NCBI GenBank assembly: GCA_017629575.1
Contig: JAGBWX010000042.1
Coordinates: 1-44,755, forward strand
DNA length: 44,755 nt
Source of the DNA: Spirochaetales bacterium
GTDB lineage: Bacteria; Spirochaetota; Spirochaetia; Sphaerochaetales; Sphaerochaetaceae
Direction of reading: 5' to 3'
Shown here: positions 16,391 to 24,984 of the stretch, one piece after another
Numbering within the stretch: position 1 is the stretch's first letter
Layout of the letters: every line of letters begins with the position of its first letter
Program-made: the position numbers and the translations under genes
Notes under the pieces: model-generated
The model's input: the letters and a program-made list of their open reading frames with translations, nothing else
Databases searched by the model: none
Told to the model about the DNA's origin: nothing

Positions 16391-18268
16391 ATGGCAAATA
16401 AAAAGTTTAAGACAGAAGTTGCAGATCTCTTGCACCTTCTTATTCACTCATTGTATTCAAATAAGGAAATATTCCTCAGAGAGCTTATCTCTAATGCATC
16501 TGATGCGCTTGATAAGCTTAAATATCTTTCACTTACAGAGGATAGCCTCAAGGGCTACTCCTTCGACCCAAGAATCGACATCTCATTCACAGAAGAAGGT
16601 GAGAGACTCCTTGTGATCAAGGACAATGGCATCGGCATGAATGAGGAAGATCTCAACAATAATTTGGGAACAATCGCATCTTCTGGAACTAAGAAGTTCC
16701 TTGCAAATCTCACAGATGACCAGAAGAAGGATAGCAACCTCATTGGTCAGTTCGGTGTTGGCTTCTACTCAGCATTCATGGCAGCAAAGAAGATTACTGT
16801 AATCTCAAGAAAGGCTGGAGAAGATGCAGCCTATAAGTGGGAATCTATGGGCGAAAGCTCCTACTCAATTGAGGCTGCAGAGAGAGAAGAGCAGGGCACA
16901 ACAATCATCCTCCATCTCAATGAGGATAGCTATGAATATGCTAATCGCTGGGAGCTTGAGACTCTTGTAAAGAAGTATTCAGATCATATTGCTTATCCAA
17001 TCTATCTTGAGTATGACCAGGTTCATTACGAAGACGAAAAGGATGAGGAAGGCAATCCAAAGAAGACTAAGGAACATAAGATTGAGAAGATCAACTCTTC
17101 TTCCGCTCTTTGGAGAAGATCAAAGAGCTCAATCAAGGATGAAGAGTACAAGGAGTTCTACAAGAACAGCTACTACGATTCTGAAGATCCTCTTTTCTAC
17201 CTACATACAAAGGCAGAAGGTACAACAGAGTACACAACACTGTTCTACATTCCTGCTAAGGCTCCAATGGACATGAACTACGCTGACTATAAGCCAGGTG
17301 TTAAGCTCTATGTAAAGAGAGTCTATATCACAGATGACGATAAGACACTCCTTCCTCCTTATCTCAGATTCGTAAGAGGCATCATCGATTCAGAGGACCT
17401 TCCTCTCAATGTTTCCAGAGAGATTCTCCAGGAAAACAGAATCATGAGCACTATTAGAAACAGCTCAGTAAAGAAAATTCTTTCTGAGTTCCAGAAGATT
17501 AGCGATGGAAATCCTGACTTATATGAAAAGTTTATCAAAGAGTATAATAGACCATTGAAGGAAGGCCTCTATTCAGACTACATGAATAGAGATGCTCTCT
17601 TGGAGCTCATTAGATTCAAGAGCTCAGATAGAGATGGCTATGTTTCTTTGAAGATGTACAAGGAAAGAATGCCTGAGGACCAGAAGTCTATCTACTACAT
17701 TGCTGGTGGAAGGGAAGATGTTCTCAAGAAGTCTCCTTTGATTGAAGCATATAAGAAGAAGGGCTATGAGGTTCTTATCATGGCTGATGATATTGATGAT
17801 ATCATCATCTCCTCAGTTCCTACTTATTCCGAAATTCCACTTAAGGCTATCAACAAGTCTGGAGCAATTGAAGAAATCAAGAGTGCTGATGACAAGGTTA
17901 AGGAAGAGGCTAAACAGGGCGTAAAGGACAAGATTAAGGCTGCTCTTGGTGACAGAGTAAAGGATGTAATCATCTCTTCTCGCCTTTCAGATAGCCCAAG
18001 CGCTGTCGTTGTTGACGAGAATGACCCAACAGTCCAGACTCAGAGACTCTTGAAGGCCATGGGGGCTGGTGACATGCCAGAAGTTAAGCCAATTCTCGAG
18101 ATCAATCCAGATTCTCCAATCATTCTAAAGATTGAGTCTCTCAAGGATGATGACAAGGTCAGAATCTATTCAGAGGTTCTCCTTGACCAGGCACTTCTCC
18201 AGGAAGGCTTGATGCCACAGGATCCTGCTCAGTTCGCAAAGAACCTTTCAAAGCTTCTTTCTGAATAA
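16391..18268 (+). CDS. htpG: HtpG chaperone (bacterial Hsp90)
   Basis: A 625-residue cytoplasmic ATP-dependent chaperone of normal length. The GHKL ATP-binding motifs are visible: ELISNASDALDKL near 28-40, KDNGIGMNEEDL near 77-88, GQFGVGFYSAFM near 117-128 and GTTIILHL near 172. The middle domain carries the catalytic Arg loop LPLNVSREILQEN near 345. GGGAGA at 16377-16382 precedes the ATG. I found no CIRCE element (TTAGCACTC dyad) upstream; TTGTCT and TATTAT are present but badly spaced, so the promoter type stays open. It is a single-gene unit. Confidence 0.97.
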   Translation: MANKKFKTEVADLLHLLIHSLYSNKEIFLRELISNASDALDKLKYLSLTEDSLKGYSFDPRIDISFTEEGERLLVIKDNGIGMNEEDLNNNLGTIASSGTKKFLANLTDDQKKDSNLIGQFGVGFYSAFMAAKKITVISRKAGEDAAYKWESMGESSYSIEAAEREEQGTTIILHLNEDSYEYANRWELETLVKKYSDHIAYPIYLEYDQVHYEDEKDEEGNPKKTKEHKIEKINSSSALWRRSKSSIKDEEYKEFYKNSYYDSEDPLFYLHTKAEGTTEYTTLFYIPAKAPMDMNYADYKPGVKLYVKRVYITDDDKTLLPPYLRFVRGIIDSEDLPLNVSREILQENRIMSTIRNSSVKKILSEFQKISDGNPDLYEKFIKEYNRPLKEGLYSDYMNRDALLELIRFKSSDRDGYVSLKMYKERMPEDQKSIYYIAGGREDVLKKSPLIEAYKKKGYEVLIMADDIDDIIISSVPTYSEIPLKAINKSGAIEEIKSADDKVKEEAKQGVKDKIKAALGDRVKDVIISSRLSDSPSAVVVDENDPTVQTQRLLKAMGAGDMPEVKPILEINPDSPIILKIESLKDDDKVRIYSEVLLDQALLQEGLMPQDPAQFAKNLSKLLSE

Positions 18269-18289
18269 TTGAATATAAGCAATTGCAAT

Positions 18290-18323
18290 AATCGCTCTAG
18301 TGAAAAGCTATGAGCGATTTTTT
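18290..18323 (+). terminator. Terminator after htpG
   Basis: AATCGCTC (18290-18297) pairs with GAGCGATT (18312-18319) across a 14-base loop; six T residues follow. Confidence 0.85.
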
Positions 18324-18351
18324 ATGGGTTATCTTTTGAATCTATATCAAT

Positions 18352-18381
18352 AAAAAACTGGAGCACATTGATTACTCCAGT
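18352..18381 (-). terminator. Terminator of the esterase operon
   Basis: On the minus strand ACTGGAG and CTCCAGT (18357-18363 and 18375-18381) form a 7-bp stem followed by six T residues, six bases past the esterase stop. Confidence 0.85.
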
Positions 18382-18387
18382 CAAATC

Positions 18388-19716
18388 TTATTCGCCAACT
18401 GCTTTGTTGGTGAGCATTGTATGAATCAGCTTCAGCATCTTAGGCTTTCTCATTGCAGAGTTTTGCTCGCCGATGCAGAGAACTTTCTTGTTCCTCTTGC
18501 CTGCTTTTTCCCAAAGAGGAAGTGATTCCTTATTCGGATTTCCAGAGCTGGCAAAAGTACAAAGGCGGTCTACCATCTCATCGCTTAGCTTATAGTCCTT
18601 CTCCTCCATTGGTCTCCAGCAGTTTTCCAAGGTTCCGAACCAATACCACAAATCTGAAGAGTGCCATGCTCCATTGTCATCTCCAGGAAGCATTCTATCG
18701 AAGAACCAAACATAGCTTGGCTTAGTTCTCTTTGAGATCCACTTCTTGGTCAGTCCCAATAAAACAGGAGGTGCCATATCGTGGCTTGTAGAGCCTGCCA
18801 TATATGGAATGTCATGAGGAATGCTATTTTCTACAATTAGAGTTCCATCCTTTGTTGGAAAACCAGATCCTCCCTTCATATTCTTTTTTAGATTCTGCCA
18901 TATATTGAATATGATCTCTGCTGGAAGCATTCTGAACTCATCGATAGTTGCACAGCCAGCTTCCTTCATTTCAGCCTGCCAGAATGCAAAAGACTTCTCT
19001 TCGCTTCCAGCTGTCATAGTTGCCATGCCGCATCCACTTGATAGAACAGCCTTATCAAAGAGACCCTTAGTGAGAGGACTCTGACAAAGAAGCTGTACGC
19101 TCATAGCACCAGCGCTCTGTCCCATGATTGTGATATTGTCTGGATTGCCTCCAAAAGCTGCGATATTGTTCTTTATCCACTTGATTGCTGCAATCTGGTC
19201 GAATAGGCCATAGTTTCCAGTATGTCCAGATTCTTTTTTAAGCTCAGGATGTGCTAAAAATCCCATAGGTCCAAGTCTGTAGTTGATTGTTACGGCAATT
19301 ATTCCCTTCTGTGGCCACACAGGTCCATCGAAGTGCTTCTCATGTCCACATCCACCTGTGAACCCGCCACCATGGATATAGATGATGACTGGACGATTGT
19401 CTCCACTTTTGAAGTTCTCTGGCGCAAAAATATTCAGGAAAAGACAATCATCGCTATAGCTATAGCTTTCTCCCTTTCTGAACTCATTGTAATAGAAGTA
19501 TTTCTTCTCATTGAGCTCTTCATCATAGAAAGCCCTGGGCTGGTATGAACAGCTACGATAGTTAGTTGCATCATAGATGCCGTCCCATTTTGTGACAAGC
19601 TCAGGATAGCTCCAGCGCTTTGCTGTAGCATATCTGATGCCCTTGAATGCAACAGTGCCTGCAACTCTTCCCTTTGTTCCGATTATCTCACCACAAGGTG
19701 TCTTTACTATTTCCAT
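18388..19716 (-). CDS. Type-B carboxylesterase (alpha/beta hydrolase)
   Basis: A 442-residue esterase of the carboxylesterase/para-nitrobenzyl esterase family, somewhat short (usually about 500). Oxyanion motif YIHGGGFTGG, nucleophile Ser201 in GQSAGAMS, a candidate acid in GSTSHDMA, and the His region GAWHSSDLWYWFG are all present. No signal peptide, so cytoplasmic. I place the start at 19716, eight bases after the amidohydrolase stop, with GAGGT just before it; the frame stays open to 19824 but only inside the neighbouring gene. It is the last gene of a three-gene operon with a GPH transporter, so it probably cleaves an imported ester. The natural substrate cannot be read from the sequence. 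Confidence 0.88.
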   Translation of the reverse strand: MEIVKTPCGEIIGTKGRVAGTVAFKGIRYATAKRWSYPELVTKWDGIYDATNYRSCSYQPRAFYDEELNEKKYFYYNEFRKGESYSYSDDCLFLNIFAPENFKSGDNRPVIIYIHGGGFTGGCGHEKHFDGPVWPQKGIIAVTINYRLGPMGFLAHPELKKESGHTGNYGLFDQIAAIKWIKNNIAAFGGNPDNITIMGQSAGAMSVQLLCQSPLTKGLFDKAVLSSGCGMATMTAGSEEKSFAFWQAEMKEAGCATIDEFRMLPAEIIFNIWQNLKKNMKGGSGFPTKDGTLIVENSIPHDIPYMAGSTSHDMAPPVLLGLTKKWISKRTKPSYVWFFDRMLPGDDNGAWHSSDLWYWFGTLENCWRPMEEKDYKLSDEMVDRLCTFASSGNPNKESLPLWEKAGKRNKKVLCIGEQNSAMRKPKMLKLIHTMLTNKAVGE

Positions 19717-19723
19717 ATGTACC

Positions 19724-20584
19724 TCAAAGTCCGAATACTCTCTGAGCATTTTTTCTGCATATGTTGTCATATGCATCTTTGCTGAGCTTCTTCTTTTCAA
19801 CCATCTCATCAAGCCATGCACCAAGAGGGAATACCATATCCTTGTTTACCATGTCTGTTGCAAAGAAGAGCCTGTCTGAATATTTCTCTAGGAAGTCAAG
19901 GCCAAATTCTTCATCTCTCATTATGGCAGAGCTTCCGCTGTTTGCACTCAAGTCTCCATAGAGATTTGGATATTTCTCAAAGAGTTCAGGAACTCGTCCA
20001 CCTGGGACTACAGGACCCTTTCCCCATTGATTTCTGCCAACCTTATCCTTAGGAGCATCTGCGCTCATCTCAATCCAGAATGATTGGCTATGGCCTAAAA
20101 TCTTTAATTTTGGATGGTTTATAAGAACTTTTTCCAAAAGAGGAAGTCCCGGATCATCCACGACTCCATAGCTATAGCCAACTTCAGGACTCATGTGGAA
20201 TGTGACAGGCATATCGAGCTTTTCAGCAGCATCAAACAAAGCCTCTAGAAAAGGATCGTCCAGCCGTCTGTTGATTGTCAGCTCGCCAATTCCAATAGCT
20301 CCATCCTTTTTGCACTTCTCGAGTCTAGAATATACAGATTCTGGATCAGAGGGCTTAAGTGTGCACATCCAGCTATATCGATTAGGGAATTTGTCGCAAA
20401 TAGCCTTGTTTGCCTTGTTTGTGCCGAAAGGTAGCCCTTTTTCTGCACTGGACATCAAAACTCCCTTCTCGATGTTCAATTCATCGAGGTGAGGGAGCAT
20501 GTTTTTTGCACTTGTCAAATTCATCTTTCCAAGCTTTGGGAGCTGGAAAGGCGTTAAGTGCAGGTGAAGATCGATTTTCTTCAT
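19724..20584 (-). CDS. Amidohydrolase_2-family metal-dependent hydrolase
   Basis: A 286-residue TIM-barrel hydrolase with metal ligands His7 and His9 (DLHLHL), later His in VTFHMSPE, His in ILGHSQSFW and the terminal Asp in FFATDMV, the usual set for this superfamily. Members include lactonases, decarboxylases and amidases, so the reaction could be lactone or ester-derived acid processing. It begins 2 bases after the transporter stop and ends 8 bases before the esterase start. The three genes probably form one pathway. Confidence 0.83.
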   Translation of the reverse strand: MKKIDLHLHLTPFQLPKLGKMNLTSAKNMLPHLDELNIEKGVLMSSAEKGLPFGTNKANKAICDKFPNRYSWMCTLKPSDPESVYSRLEKCKKDGAIGIGELTINRRLDDPFLEALFDAAEKLDMPVTFHMSPEVGYSYGVVDDPGLPLLEKVLINHPKLKILGHSQSFWIEMSADAPKDKVGRNQWGKGPVVPGGRVPELFEKYPNLYGDLSANSGSSAIMRDEEFGLDFLEKYSDRLFFATDMVNKDMVFPLGAWLDEMVEKKKLSKDAYDNICRKNAQRVFGL

Positions 20585-20586
20585 TA

Positions 20587-21975
20587 TTAGTTTCCAGCAG
20601 CTGATCTGCGTTCAGCCATTTCCTGGTACATCTGGTCTGTCTTCTTCTTGTCGAGGTTGAAGATGAGACCGATGCCAATTAAGCAAAGTGCGTAACAGAG
20701 AGCAGGGATGATGTTGCAGACATAGTAGATGCCCTTTACAGCTTCTGCAGTCTGAACAACGTTTGTACCTGATACGTAGCCAACTAAGCCTAAGCTTGCT
20801 GCAATACCAGTAGATGCAACGGTTGAGCCAATCTTTCTGCTGAATGTATAGAGGCTGTACATGCTTCCATCGCTACGTACGCCAGTCTTCCACTCTGAGT
20901 AGTCCAAACAGTCTGATACCAAAGCCCAGATAAGCATTGTAAATGCTGTCTGTCCAAGAAGTGTGAGGATGTTGAGGATTGTGAAAAGCAATACGTTTTC
21001 GATGTAGAATACAATCTTTATAAGGCTGATTACGAAGCTGAATGCGCTTGTGTAGAGGATTACGTTTCTCTTTCCGAACTTTCTTACCATCTTAGGGATG
21101 AGAGGGAAGACAACAACCATGAAAGGCATAGCTGCAATAGTTGAAAGAGTGATCATATCTGTATTGTTGTAAACTTCCTTATAGATATAGCTATAAGTCT
21201 GGCTTGAGCCTGTGATTGTGAGCATTGAGCCAATTGTTGCTACCATTACGCCAATTAATGGACGGTTCTTGAGAGCTGCCTTGAGAACTGTCTTATACTC
21301 AAACTTTTCCTTAGCAGTTACGTCTTCTCTTACTCTTTCCTTTGTCATTGTGCAGAGGAGGATGTAGCAGACGATTGAACAGATGCCGAAGATTACTGCA
21401 AGAAGGGTGAATCTCTCAGGAAGAATGTTGCTGTCTCTATCGAAGCAGATCATTGGAACCATTGAAAGAGCAACAGCACCAACAAGGCCACCTCCTACGC
21501 TTCTAGCTCTGGAGAGCTTTGAACGCTGGATTGGGTCCTGTGTAACAACGTTTGCCATAGCGCCAAATGGCATGCTTGTGCCTGTATAGCTCATGCCAAA
21601 GAGGATATATGCGAAAGCAACATATGCATGGAGTAAAACACCTTCGAAAGGAACATTGCTGAAGCATAAGATACCACTTAATGCGAGAGGAATCATGAAG
21701 AGCTTAATCCAAGGAGTGAACTTATCCTTGCTCTTTCCAAGGTGCCATCTATCTGGGAAGGAACCGATGATTGGATCGTTTACTGCGTCCCAAAGACGTG
21801 CGACGAGGAATAAACCTGCCATCCAAGTTGCATTGATTCCCAATGCGTAAGTACAGAATGTAAGGAAATATGCATCAACAAAGAGATTTACGAAGCTTCC
21901 TGCCATATCGCCGAAGACATAACCAAATTCATCCTTTCCACTGAAAGGACGCACTGTTGTGTCAAGCTTAGCCAT
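20587..21975 (-). CDS. GPH-family sugar/glycoside:cation symporter
   Basis: A 462-residue inner-membrane transporter with about 12 hydrophobic helices. The N-terminus (GYVFGDMAGSFVNLFVDAY) and the loop DAVNDPIIGSFPDRW are the glycoside-pentoside-hexuronide symporter signatures. It imports a sugar, glycoside or uronide with Na+ or H+. GGAGGT five bases before the ATG is a strong ribosome site. It leads an operon with an amidohydrolase and an esterase, so the cargo may be an acylated glycoside (inference). Confidence 0.9.
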   Translation of the reverse strand: MAKLDTTVRPFSGKDEFGYVFGDMAGSFVNLFVDAYFLTFCTYALGINATWMAGLFLVARLWDAVNDPIIGSFPDRWHLGKSKDKFTPWIKLFMIPLALSGILCFSNVPFEGVLLHAYVAFAYILFGMSYTGTSMPFGAMANVVTQDPIQRSKLSRARSVGGGLVGAVALSMVPMICFDRDSNILPERFTLLAVIFGICSIVCYILLCTMTKERVREDVTAKEKFEYKTVLKAALKNRPLIGVMVATIGSMLTITGSSQTYSYIYKEVYNNTDMITLSTIAAMPFMVVVFPLIPKMVRKFGKRNVILYTSAFSFVISLIKIVFYIENVLLFTILNILTLLGQTAFTMLIWALVSDCLDYSEWKTGVRSDGSMYSLYTFSRKIGSTVASTGIAASLGLVGYVSGTNVVQTAEAVKGIYYVCNIIPALCYALCLIGIGLIFNLDKKKTDQMYQEMAERRSAAGN

Positions 21976-22045
21976 TAAAGACCTCCAAATTTAATAAACA
22001 ATTATTTACCGTGTTGTATACTATATTAGAATATTGGCCAAAGCT

Positions 22046-22085
22046 AGTGTTTAGGACGATATCTAGAACAATACTTGTAAACACT
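22046..22085. repeat. 8-bp inverted repeat between rlmE and the GPH operon
   Basis: AGTGTTTA (22046-22053) and TAAACACT (22078-22085) are perfectly inverted with 24 bases between. It lies upstream of the GPH operon and downstream of rlmE on the same strand, so it may be an operator for the operon. A second stem, CCTCGAT/ATCGAGG (22096-22102 and 22113-22119), straddles the rlmE stop codon but has no T tract. Confidence 0.4.
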
Positions 22086-22103
22086 GTATGAATTTCCTCG
22101 ATT

Positions 22104-22703
22104 TTACTTTTTATCGAGGCCGATTAAATAGATTTCGAAGCTATCATCTCTGCAAGCTTTTGGCTTGAATGCCTTTGCCTTGTTGAATAGAGTCCTCATA
22201 TTCTTGAGAACCTGTTCCTGTCCGCCACCCTGGAAGATCTTGATTACAAGATTTCCATGTACTTTAAGCTGTTCTTCTGCAAGGAAGACTACTTGCTCTG
22301 CAAGCCATTCAGACCTAGTTGTGTCTACAGTTCTATTTCCTGTTGTCATAGGAGCTGCATCGCTAATTATTGTGTCATATGGGCCATGCTCAACAAGCTG
22401 AGCTCTTATCTCTTTTGAGAAGGCATCGCCAGTGAACTCGATGACAGTAGGTGGAACTGGGTTGAGATTTAATGGATTTAAGTCAACAGAGACAATCTTG
22501 CCCTTGCCCTTGATGAGCTCTCTATGAGTGAAGAGAGTCCAAGAGCCTGGAGCTGCTCCAACGTCAAGAACGGTATCGCCTGGCTTAATCAGCTTGTGTG
22601 TCTGATTGATTTCCTCCAGCTTGTATACGCTTCTTGCTGGATATCCTTCCTTTCTTGCCTTGAGTGTGTATGAGTCTGCCTTGTCTCTGCGTGAATTAGC
22701 CAT
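22104..22703 (-). CDS. rlmE: 23S rRNA 2'-O-ribose methyltransferase RlmE (FtsJ)
   Basis: A 199-residue enzyme that methylates U2552 of 23S rRNA during large-subunit maturation. Motifs include the N-terminal RARSVYKL-type sequence (here YPARSVYKLEEI), SAM-binding VLDVGAAPGSWT (about 45-56), DLNP, the catalytic Asp in IISDAAP, Lys in LVIKIFQGG and Glu in DSFEIYLIG. The length is typical of FtsJ. It stands alone between gaps; the ATG has only a weak ribosome site. Confidence 0.95.
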   Translation of the reverse strand: MANSRRDKADSYTLKARKEGYPARSVYKLEEINQTHKLIKPGDTVLDVGAAPGSWTLFTHRELIKGKGKIVSVDLNPLNLNPVPPTVIEFTGDAFSKEIRAQLVEHGPYDTIISDAAPMTTGNRTVDTTRSEWLAEQVVFLAEEQLKVHGNLVIKIFQGGGQEQVLKNMRTLFNKAKAFKPKACRDDSFEIYLIGLDKK

Positions 22704-22749
22704 AATTAAGATATTAGATTAATTAGTGGATAAAATCATCACTTGAATG

Positions 22750-22801
22750 AAAAAAGAAGCGTCATTCCGGCTTTTTGGGAGTGGGAGAGGCCGGATGACG
22801 C
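22750..22801 (-). terminator. Minus-strand terminator-like hairpin upstream of rlmE
   Basis: A 12-bp stem with one bulge (22759-22771 with 22790-22801) is followed on the minus strand by TTCTTTTTT. Being about 50 bases upstream of rlmE on the same strand, it would stop a transcript coming from the 524-base gap, either an unannotated minus-strand RNA or an rlmE leader (attenuator). Confidence 0.65.
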
Positions 22802-22946
22802 AAAAAGTACGTATTGTAAAGGAGCGCAGTACTTCCTATCCTTTCACACCTACAAGTGCACGAAGCATGCCAATTCAATTAACTCTTTGTATATTAAGAA
22901 AATAATAAAATTAGACCGTGAAAAATCACTGTGAAAAATTTACATA

Positions 22947-22965
22947 GTGTGCAATTATTGCACAC
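22947..22965. promoter_or_regulatory. 19-bp palindrome, possible operator
   Basis: GTGTGCAA-TTA-TTGCACAC is a perfect dyad. On the minus strand it sits between a possible TTTTGT and TATGTA promoter pair. A second small palindrome AGTTGCAACT follows at 22977-22986. Typical of a dimeric repressor site; the regulator is unknown. Confidence 0.4.
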
Positions 22966-22984
22966 AAAATTTTCTCAGTTGCAA

Positions 22985-23135
22985 CTAAAGACAGGGACGA
23001 CCAGCGTCCCTGTCTACACTAAAAAGGAGGTTGTTGAAAAAACTGCTCTCAGCTCACCTTAGAGCTAAAACCTATCATGCATAATGCGTGCCAAGTCAAA
23101 AAAAGGGCTTAAAATGCATGTTTTTCAACATTTTG
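22985..23135 (+). other. Gene-free region with several RNA-type stems
   Basis: The gap between rlmE and the rhomboid gene (22704-23227) contains no credible protein gene. It holds an 11-bp perfect hairpin (22989-22999 with 23005-23015, loop of five), AAGGAGGTTG at 23024-23033, a small stem AGCTC/GAGCT (23051-23066) and a long-range 10-bp pair TGTTGAAAAA/TTTTTCAACA (23032-23041 with 23121-23130). This pattern suggests a structured RNA or leader but matches no family I know. The stretch 23136-23227 shows nothing further. Confidence 0.4.
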
Positions 23136-23227
23136 AACACAATATATAGATTTAATCTGTGAAATAACTTCACCATGTGAAAGTTTTGAATGTTTAAAGT
23201 TTTTCTTCTTTCTGTTATCTTTGATTT

Positions 23228-23851
23228 GTGCGTAATACGATAATTAACAGACAATTTAGGTATTCATATAACAATGGGGCGCTTGTCCTGGTCTTTTTAA
23301 ATATAGCAGTATACTTGGTAACGAACTTTTTCCCACAGGTGACATATTATCTGGCTATGGTTCCAACTCTTGTTTATTACAAACATTGGTATTGGCAGTT
23401 CTTTTCCTATATGTTCGTCCATGGCTCCTTCTCACATCTTTTGAGCAATATGCTCGGCATATTGATTTTCTCCGTTGCCTTGGAGCGAAAGATAGGAACT
23501 AAGGAGTTCTTGCTCTATTATCTCTTATGTGGAGTTTTGGCAGGAATTGCGTCTTATTTCTCATATTATTTTACAGGAATGAATGCAGTGCTTTTGGGCG
23601 CATCTGGCGCTATGTACGCTGTAATGCTCTTGTTTGCCGTATTCTTCCCAGGCGCAATCATCCTCATCTTTGGAATTCTTCCTGTAAGAGCTCCTGTATT
23701 GGTGCTCTTCTATTTCGCAATAGAGTTCTTCAGCCAGTTCTCAATGGATGGCATAGCCCATTCAACTCATCTTTATGGCCTTCTCTTTGGATTGCTATAT
23801 ATAAGGATTAGAATGAGAATTAGACCACTTAAAGTTTGGGGAATCCTGTAA
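23228..23851 (+). CDS. Rhomboid-family intramembrane serine protease
   Basis: A 207-residue membrane protein with six hydrophobic segments, the basic rhomboid fold. The HGSFSHLLSNM motif lies in the second segment, the catalytic Ser126 in LGASGAMYA, and the catalytic His181 in HSTHLYG. It cleaves membrane-protein substrates within the bilayer; its target is unknown. The frame opens after a TGA at 23222, so GTG at 23228 is the first possible start; no ribosome site is visible. The product is complete at the C-terminus and converges on add. Confidence 0.88.
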   Translation: MRNTIINRQFRYSYNNGALVLVFLNIAVYLVTNFFPQVTYYLAMVPTLVYYKHWYWQFFSYMFVHGSFSHLLSNMLGILIFSVALERKIGTKEFLLYYLLCGVLAGIASYFSYYFTGMNAVLLGASGAMYAVMLLFAVFFPGAIILIFGILPVRAPVLVLFYFAIEFFSQFSMDGIAHSTHLYGLLFGLLYIRIRMRIRPLKVWGIL

Positions 23852-23856
23852 AAGAT

Positions 23857-23888
23857 AAAGTCCTTCAGAACGAAACTGAAGGACTTTT
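23857..23888. terminator. Bidirectional terminator between rhomboid and add genes
   Basis: A 12-bp stem (23857-23868 with 23876-23887) with AAAG on the left and CTTTT on the right serves both converging genes; it ends three bases before the add stop codon. Confidence 0.88.
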
Positions 23889-23891
23889 GAT

Positions 23892-24971
23892 TTAGAGTGA
23901 GTATTCTTCGCGAATATCGCTGTAGCCTTTCTTGATTACATCGTAGATAATCTTCAGCTTTTTATCGTGATGGATGAATGCAGACTTCATTGCATTGATT
24001 GTGATCTTCTCAAGGTCACGAACATTCATGCCATATTTTTCTACAGCAATCTCCATTTCCTTGGTGAGGCCTGTGTCGCTCATCAATCTATTGTCTGAGC
24101 AGAGGAATACTCTGAAGTTATTCCTGAAAAAGAGTGGGAATGGATGTTCTTCATAGCTTTCTACAGCACCTGTTCCGACATTTGAAGTAAGACACATTTC
24201 AAGAGGAATTCTCTTGTCCTTAACAAAGTGTGCAAGGCTGCTCATCTTCAGAATCTGGCCATTCTCGATTGTCATATCCTCAACGAGTCTTGTTCCATGT
24301 CCAATTCTATGGGCTTCGCAAATCTGGATTGCCTGCCAGATGGACTCGAGACCGAATGCCTCTCCGGCATGAATTGAGATGTTGAAGTTCTTGTTTCTGA
24401 TGTATTTGAAAGCATCCTGATGCTTCTTTGCTGGGTGTCCAAACTCGTCGCCGGCAAGGTCAAAACCTACAACGCCCCTTTCTGAGAATGCAACAGCAAG
24501 CTCTGCCATCTCTAAAGAATGGGATGGGTCTAGATGTCTCATTGCAGAGATAATCACACCGAATTCAACACCTGTTTCCTTTCTTCCTGCCTCTAAGCCC
24601 TTGATTACAGCGCTTACAACCTCTTCGAGGTTAAGGCCCTCCCTTGTGTGAAGCTCTGGACAGAATCTGATTTCTGCATATACGACATTATCCTTAGCAA
24701 GATCTTCGATTTCTTCCTTTGCGATTCTATAGAGAGACTCCTTGTCCTGCATGACGGCAGTTGTGATTGCAAAGGTCTCAAGATAGAGTGCAAGAGACTT
24801 CTGCTTGCAGCCTCTGATGAACCATGCTCTGAGTTCCTCTGGGTCATGGCTAGGGATTTCTATATTCTTCTTTTCAGCAATTTCGATAATTGTCTCAGGT
24901 CTAAGTCCACCATCAAGATGTTCGTGCAGTTCGACCTTTGGCAGTTTTTTTATAATTTCCTTATTTAGCAT
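23892..24971 (-). CDS. add: Adenosine deaminase
   Basis: A 359-residue zinc enzyme turning adenosine or deoxyadenosine into inosine. The zinc ligands His16 and His18 are in KVELHEHLDG, the next His with the catalytic Glu in SIHAGE near 198-203, another in RIGHGTRL, and the Asp of SDNRLMSDT near 298. The length is normal. It supplies the inosine used by the phosphorylase at 10125, though it is 13 kb away. The start codon lies seven bases after a -10 box with no ribosome site, so the mRNA may be leaderless. Confidence 0.94.
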   Translation of the reverse strand: MLNKEIIKKLPKVELHEHLDGGLRPETIIEIAEKKNIEIPSHDPEELRAWFIRGCKQKSLALYLETFAITTAVMQDKESLYRIAKEEIEDLAKDNVVYAEIRFCPELHTREGLNLEEVVSAVIKGLEAGRKETGVEFGVIISAMRHLDPSHSLEMAELAVAFSERGVVGFDLAGDEFGHPAKKHQDAFKYIRNKNFNISIHAGEAFGLESIWQAIQICEAHRIGHGTRLVEDMTIENGQILKMSSLAHFVKDKRIPLEMCLTSNVGTGAVESYEEHPFPLFFRNNFRVFLCSDNRLMSDTGLTKEMEIAVEKYGMNVRDLEKITINAMKSAFIHHDKKLKIIYDVIKKGYSDIREEYSL

Positions 24972-24978
24972 ATTACAA

Positions 24979-24984
24979 AGTATA
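24979..24984 (-). promoter_or_regulatory. -10 box of add directly before the start codon
   Basis: TATACT on the minus strand ends seven bases before the ATG at 24971, where transcription itself should start. TTGCTT lies about 15 bases further upstream as a possible -35. No purine-rich ribosome site fits between. Confidence 0.5.

Noticed and set aside
22743-22934. Open frame of 63 codons in the rlmE-rhomboid gap
   Set aside because: It runs through a 12-bp hairpin, has no ribosome site and a composition unlike its neighbours; the hairpin explains the sequence better.
23024-23033. AAGGAGGTTG as the ribosome site of the rhomboid gene
   Set aside because: It is about 195 bases upstream of the start, with stops in between.
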